A program made the translations under genes and the position numbers. From Methanobacteriota archaeon (GTDB lineage: Archaea > Thermoplasmatota > E2 > DHVEG-1), in assembly GCA_903930505.1 (NCBI GenBank), contig CAIYYQ010000255.1:1-8890 (forward strand): a DNA stretch of 8,890 nt, read 5' to 3'. Under the pieces are notes generated by a model. The model saw nothing but the letters and a program-made list of their open reading frames with translations. It was not told the origin of the DNA and made no database searches. Below are positions 5,951 through 8,890 of the stretch, in pieces (position 1 is the first letter of the stretch; each line of letters begins with the position of its first letter).

Positions 5951-5991
5951 CACTTCATTGAACCAAACACATACAGAGGAGGAATTGTTGA

Positions 5992-6105
5992 ATGACCGCA
6001 CATGTACCAAATTATTGTCAAGAACCAAAGGCTATACCGAAGCAGATACCGCTATTTGAGGAACAGGATGATGGAAAACTCATCCCGTACACAAAAGAAA
6101 TTTAA
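5992..6105 (+). CDS. Small ORF of 37 residues, function unknown
   Basis: This reads from ATG at 5992 to TAA at 6103-6105. AGGAGG (5977-5982) lies nine bases upstream and an in-frame TGA directly precedes the ATG, so the start is fixed. The peptide begins MTAHVPNYCQEPKAIPKQ, continues IPLFEEQDDGKLIPYTKEI, and is soluble, charged and Pro-rich. It has no signal peptide or membrane segment, and its single Cys could not bind a metal alone. T-rich sequence follows the stop, so it has the layout of a complete one-gene unit lying 82 bases before thiDN. I do not recognise the family. It could be a genuine small protein or, less likely, a leader peptide for the downstream gene, although the T-rich tract and the separate thiDN promoter argue against that. 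Confidence 0.6.
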   Translation: MTAHVPNYCQEPKAIPKQIPLFEEQDDGKLIPYTKEI

Positions 6106-6112
6106 CAAATGA

Positions 6113-6139
6113 TTTTTCTTCTTTTCATTTCTTTTTTTT
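6113..6139 (+). terminator. T-rich terminator after the small ORF
   Basis: T5 (6113-6117) and T8 (6132-6139) runs follow the small-ORF stop within 35 bases, and the thiDN TATA box comes after them. This suggests separate transcripts. Confidence 0.5.
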
Positions 6140-6155
6140 ACCAGTTAAAGGAACG

Positions 6156-6163
6156 AATATAAA
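6156..6163 (+). promoter_or_regulatory. TATA box for thiDN, predicting a leaderless mRNA
   Basis: AATATAAA lies about 28 bases before the ATG at 6188, so transcription should begin at or next to the start codon. No Shine-Dalgarno site is present upstream of that ATG, in agreement. A second TATA-like stretch at 6173-6180 is too close to serve this start. Confidence 0.5.
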
Positions 6164-6187
6164 CCTTGTTATGATATAAATCGTCTC

Positions 6188-7576
6188 ATGGAAAAACGAA
6201 CAGTTGCATTAAGTATCGCAGGATCAGATTCTTCAGGTGGCGCAGGCATTCAAGCGGATATGAAATCATTTTCTGTTCTTGGTGTCCATGGATTAACCGT
6301 GATAACTTGTGTTACCGCGCAGAACACACAACGGGTACACCATATACATCCTGTGTGTGTTGAAAGTATTGAACAACAAATTGATGCCGTGTATGGGGAT
6401 TTCTCTATTAACGCTGTGAAAACCGGGATGCTGTACAGTGACGAGATAGTAAGTTGTGTTGTAAAAAAAATTTCAAAGTATCATATGAAAGCTGTTGTCG
6501 ACCCTGTAATGATTGCTACAAGCGGAGATAGTCTTTCTCAAAAAACGTTTCTTGAAACACTGAAAAAAGATCTGCTGCCGAAAACATACTTGTTAACCCC
6601 GAATATCCCTGAGGCAGAAATGCTTCTTGGAAAAACGATAAAATCTTTGGAAGAAATGCAAAACGCTTGCAAAAAACTTCATCATCTCGGACCAAAACAC
6701 ATATTTTTGAAAGGAGGTCATCTTGAATGCGATGATGCCACGGATGTCTTTTTTGATGGGAAAAAAATCTCTACGTTTTCTCTCCCACGAATCCCCCTGG
6801 GAAAAACACATGGCTCAGGGTGTACACTTTCAGCACTTATTACTGGGTATCTTGCATTAGGAGAAACACCCTTTCACGCAGCACAAAAAGCAAAAACCAT
6901 GACATGGACGATGATTAACGATGGTTTTCGATTAGGAAAGAGCACAACACTTTTGAATCAATCACTTTATATCCATGATGTTCCACCGATATGTCCTAGC
7001 ATTGATCATTTTTGTGTGTGGCTAGAGTTAAAAACCATGGTTGATCGTTTACTCTCAGGTTTACCCAAAGAGTTTGTTCCTGAGGTAGGAATGAACATCG
7101 GTTATGCAGTAATTGGTGCAATGAGTCCAGATGAGATCTGCGCAATTGAGGGACGAATCGTAAAAACATGCGACCGTGTACTTCGATATGGTCGATTGGA
7201 TTTCGGCGTCTCAAAACACATAGCCTCGATTATCCTTACGGTGATGTCTCTTGATATGTCGATGCGATGTGCGATGAACATTCGTTATTCGCAAGAAAAC
7301 CTTAATCTATGTAGAAACGCTGGGTTAACCGTTGGTTCTTTTGATCGAAAAAATGAGCCGGCGAACGCCTCTTCAACAATGGAATGGGGAACTAAAGATG
7401 CAATCGTAAGGCTCAACTGTATCCCTGATATAATCTATGATACCGGTGGTGTTGGAAAAGAACCTATGATTCGCCTTCTTGGCAAAAACCCTTCAGATGT
7501 TCTTCGAAAGATGCAATGCATCATCGGAAAAACAGGAGAAAAATTACGAAATCATTATAAAGGACAACAGAATTGA
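6188..7576 (+). CDS. thiDN: Bifunctional HMP/HMP-P kinase and thiamine-phosphate synthase (ThiD-ThiN)
   Basis: This is a 462-residue cytoplasmic fusion enzyme of thiamine synthesis. The ThiD part (about 1-262) phosphorylates hydroxymethylpyrimidine to its monophosphate and diphosphate. It has the substrate motif IAGSDSSGGAGIQAD (10-24), VDPVM (104-108) and the C-terminal anion-hole motif HGSGCTLSA with C212, the usual catalytic Cys position. The ThiN part (about 270-458) is the archaeal thiamine-phosphate synthase. It joins HMP-PP to the thiazole phosphate and replaces bacterial ThiE. Recognisable ThiN segments are VPEVGMNIGYA, RLDFGVSKH, CAMNIRY, GSFDRKNEP and DTGGVGKEP. Both domains are complete with normal length. 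The ATG at 6188 is the only sensible start. No TPP riboswitch is seen upstream. alba follows 40 bases downstream on the same strand and may be partly cotranscribed. Its product chain supplies the cofactor that IorA needs. Confidence 0.94.
   Translation: MEKRTVALSIAGSDSSGGAGIQADMKSFSVLGVHGLTVITCVTAQNTQRVHHIHPVCVESIEQQIDAVYGDFSINAVKTGMLYSDEIVSCVVKKISKYHMKAVVDPVMIATSGDSLSQKTFLETLKKDLLPKTYLLTPNIPEAEMLLGKTIKSLEEMQNACKKLHHLGPKHIFLKGGHLECDDATDVFFDGKKISTFSLPRIPLGKTHGSGCTLSALITGYLALGETPFHAAQKAKTMTWTMINDGFRLGKSTTLLNQSLYIHDVPPICPSIDHFCVWLELKTMVDRLLSGLPKEFVPEVGMNIGYAVIGAMSPDEICAIEGRIVKTCDRVLRYGRLDFGVSKHIASIILTVMSLDMSMRCAMNIRYSQENLNLCRNAGLTVGSFDRKNEPANASSTMEWGTKDAIVRLNCIPDIIYDTGGVGKEPMIRLLGKNPSDVLRKMQCIIGKTGEKLRNHYKGQQN
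7555..7562 (+). promoter_or_regulatory. Possible internal promoter for alba
   Basis: TTATAAAG at the very end of thiN could be a TATA box giving a start near 7585 and a leader of about 30 nt. GGGAG at 7605-7609, seven bases before the alba ATG, is a good ribosome binding site. An abundant protein such as Alba would be expected to have its own promoter. Confidence 0.35.
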
Positions 7577-7616
7577 GAGCAGTCGTAAAACCAAAGATGA
7601 TACAGGGAGATAAGTT

Positions 7617-7904
7617 ATGACGGGAAAAGGAAACGCATCAGAGAACATCATCTATGTGGGAAGCAAACCGCCAATGAGCTATGTACTCGCTATAGTCACT
7701 CAGTTCAACAGTGGCTCAAGTGAAGTGATCATCAAAGCACGAGGCAAAGCAATCAGCAGAGCAGTCGATGCAGCGGAGATTACACGAAACCGGTTTGTGA
7801 CAGACGCAAAATTAAAAGATATCAAAATCGGCACAGAAGCAGTGACGAACGAAGAAGGCAGAACATCCAACGTTTCTTCCATTGAGATTTGTCTTGAGAA
7901 GTAA
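7617..7904 (+). CDS. alba: Alba, archaeal chromatin and RNA-binding protein
   Basis: This is a 95-residue basic dimeric protein that coats DNA and also binds RNA. It aligns along its full length with Sulfolobus Sso10b without gaps at the N-terminal loop: [15 protein letters not shown] corresponds to the NVVLIGKKPVMNYVLA region. Also conserved are [24 protein letters not shown] (helix and strand core) and the C-terminal SSIEICLEK strand. K17 of the DNA-binding loop is kept, but the position of Sso10b K16, the acetylated lysine, is Ser here, as I recall for many euryarchaeal Albas. The start is supported by GGGAG seven bases upstream. It follows thiDN by 40 bases; the pairing has no obvious functional meaning. 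Confidence 0.95.
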   Translation: MTGKGNASENIIYVGSKPPMSYVLAIVTQFNSGSSEVIIKARGKAISRAVDAAEITRNRFVTDAKLKDIKIGTEAVTNEEGRTSNVSSIEICLEK

Positions 7905-7956
7905 CGTTATTTTGGAAGACGTATTTTCTTTAACAAAAAATATTTCTCCCAACTTC

Positions 7957-7969
7957 TTTTTCTTTTTTT
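7957..7969 (+). terminator. T-run terminator after alba
   Basis: T5 (7957-7961) and T7 (7963-7969) runs separated by one C lie about 55 bases after the alba stop, with no clear hairpin. The 155-base gap is convergent with the citrate lyase gene. Confidence 0.5.
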
Positions 7970-8004
7970 AGTTTTTAATGTTTTCTGTTCGTTATAGACA
8001 TATC

Positions 8005-8046
8005 AAAAAAAATAAATAAAAAAGAAAATAAAAACGAGAGAAAAAA
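8005..8046 (-). terminator. T-run terminator after the ATP-citrate lyase gene
   Basis: A-runs on plus at 8041-8046 and 8005-8012 are T6 and T8 on the minus strand, beginning 14 bases after the TAA at 8060. Confidence 0.5.
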
Positions 8047-8059
8047 GACTCCCCTCATT

Positions 8060-8890
8060 TTATTTTTCAGGCAGCATGTAAGCGATATCATCCCATGGAT
8101 GCCTGTACAAACCCTGTTTCAGTCGCTTCTGATCGAGGTAATGGCCGATCAGTCCAATGCTTCTACCCAGGACAAAAAGTCCATTCAACGCACCCATTTT
8201 GATATATTCATCTGCTTCTTGCTTCGTGAACTCAGATCTGAGCATATCAACAAAACAGATACCGATACATCCGTCAACGTTGAGAATGAGATTGTCCCGT
8301 TTTGATGTTGTGATTTTCTCAACTTCTCGCGCATAATCAAGCAGAGGAGTACTCTTGAAATGTTTCTTCGCATAGCCACTGATGATCGTGACACGCATAT
8401 CCGGGTTGTGGATGGATTTTACCAGATGACCAATACCCTGAATATTTGCACCTTTCGCCTTCATATCATCGACAAACTGCTGCGGTGTCTTCCCAGCATC
8501 ATACGCCTCAGAAAACATCTGAGCAGCACCATCAATCGCACCACCAAAGCGCGGCCCGATCGTAAGCATACCAGACACAAGAGAAGAAATCAGATCTTTA
8601 CCTGCGCGTGTCGCAACAATCGTGTTATGCGCACCAGAAACAGCAGGCCCATGATCCGCGGTGACCATTATAGCCATCTCAATAAACTTCGTTGCGTAGG
8701 ATGGCAATTGTTTTTTAAACCAAAGGATACTCAGCACGCCGCCGATACCAATATCTTTTTCAAATACCTTAGAAATCGGCATGTTCCCATACAAAAGTTC
8801 CTCGCCGCGATCATCTGATATTGTACAGATAAAATTCGCAGGTTTTCGTACAGCCTTTGTTTTCATCGCAGTAGCATAATCCATCGGAAC
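8060..8890 (-). CDS. aclA: ATP-citrate lyase, citryl-CoA lyase domain, 5' part outside the window
   Basis: This is the C-terminal 276 residues of an ATP-citrate lyase, which converts citrate, ATP and CoA to acetyl-CoA, oxaloacetate, ADP and phosphate. The frame stays open at the right edge; the first visible residues VPMDY match an internal point of human ACLY, so the start is off-window. The whole citrate-synthase-like domain is present: [16 protein letters not shown] with the substrate His, [65 protein letters not shown], and the terminal [13 protein letters not shown]. The final helix and LPEK ending match ACLY. One oddity is GIGHLVKS where human ACLY has GIGHRVKS. The CoA-ligase half with the phospho-His is not visible, so a two-subunit (aclA/aclB) or fused form cannot be told; aclA follows Chlorobium usage. 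Confidence 0.92.
   Translation of the reverse strand, partial: VPMDYATAMKTKAVRKPANFICTISDDRGEELLYGNMPISKVFEKDIGIGGVLSILWFKKQLPSYATKFIEMAIMVTADHGPAVSGAHNTIVATRAGKDLISSLVSGMLTIGPRFGGAIDGAAQMFSEAYDAGKTPQQFVDDMKAKGANIQGIGHLVKSIHNPDMRVTIISGYAKKHFKSTPLLDYAREVEKITTSKRDNLILNVDGCIGICFVDMLRSEFTKQEADEYIKMGALNGLFVLGRSIGLIGHYLDQKRLKQGLYRHPWDDIAYMLPEK

Larger units (their letters stand above)
5779..5991 (+). other. Non-coding leader region before the small ORF
   Basis: There is no credible protein frame here. It contains GGGCCC (5792-5797) with CCCCTCA (5795-5801), complementary to TGAGGGG at 5877-5883. A hairpin lies at 5881-5908, where GGGATA/TATCCC compete with TATCT/AGATA. AGATACTTA (5896-5904) repeats a motif of the small-RNA promoter and could be a TATA box. 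A 15-base palindrome follows at 5936-5950. Confidence 0.35.

Noticed and set aside
5870..5960. TPP riboswitch upstream of the small ORF and thiDN
   Set aside because: A GGGGATATCTGAGG stretch looked suggestive beside a thiamine gene, but the conserved TPP core elements are absent and a terminator plus a separate promoter lie between it and thiDN.
8360..8818. 152-codon plus-strand frame across the citrate lyase gene
   Set aside because: It is antisense to a highly conserved enzyme domain and has no independent support.
1..8890. CRISPR array, insertion sequence, phage or defence island
   Set aside because: No direct-repeat array, transposase, integrase or terminal inverted repeats were seen. 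All recognised genes are metabolic, surface or chromatin genes.

Overview
The window is archaeal. The evidence is an Alba chromatin protein, a ThiD-ThiN fusion (the archaeal type of thiamine-phosphate synthase), IorA/IorB, a surface protein with a TPGFE-type PGF-CTERM tail, and TATA-box promoters with T-run terminators. A secreted C25 (gingipain-type) protease beside indolepyruvate:ferredoxin oxidoreductase suggests a peptide- and amino-acid-fermenting euryarchaeon. Uncultured Thermoplasmatota such as marine benthic group D fit this picture, but the assignment is inference, not proof.

Layout. (1) 1-1308, plus: the 3' part of a C25 peptidase gene. (2) 1508-4628, minus: a small secreted protein with a carboxypeptidase-regulatory-like domain, then iorB and iorA (reading leftwards iorA, iorB, then the secreted protein). 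iorA and iorB are coupled by an ATGA overlap. (3) 4779-5459, minus: a PGF-CTERM surface protein. It is separated from iorA by a strong hairpin-plus-T-tract terminator that begins inside its last codons. (4) 5511-5991: about 480 bases with no protein gene I can support. It holds inverted repeats, a candidate self-contained small RNA (promoter, about 90-nt structured body, T7 terminator) and a structured leader. (5) 5992-6105, plus: a 37-codon small ORF with a strong Shine-Dalgarno site and its own T-rich terminator. (6) 6188-7904, plus: thiDN, probably leaderless, then alba. (7) 8060-8890, minus: the whole citryl-CoA lyase domain of an ATP-citrate lyase whose N-terminal part lies beyond the right edge.

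How the parts could fit together (inference). The exported protease releases peptides. IorAB oxidises aryl-pyruvates from aromatic amino acids to aryl-acetyl-CoA and reduced ferredoxin, using thiamine diphosphate made from the ThiDN product. ATP-citrate lyase connects acetyl-CoA and the C4 acids, in cytosolic acetyl-CoA supply or a reductive TCA branch. Alba is a housekeeping nucleic-acid-binding protein.

The least explained part is 5550-6110: the candidate RNA with interlocking stems, the small ORF and its leader. No CRISPR array, tRNA, rRNA, insertion sequence or phage gene was seen.
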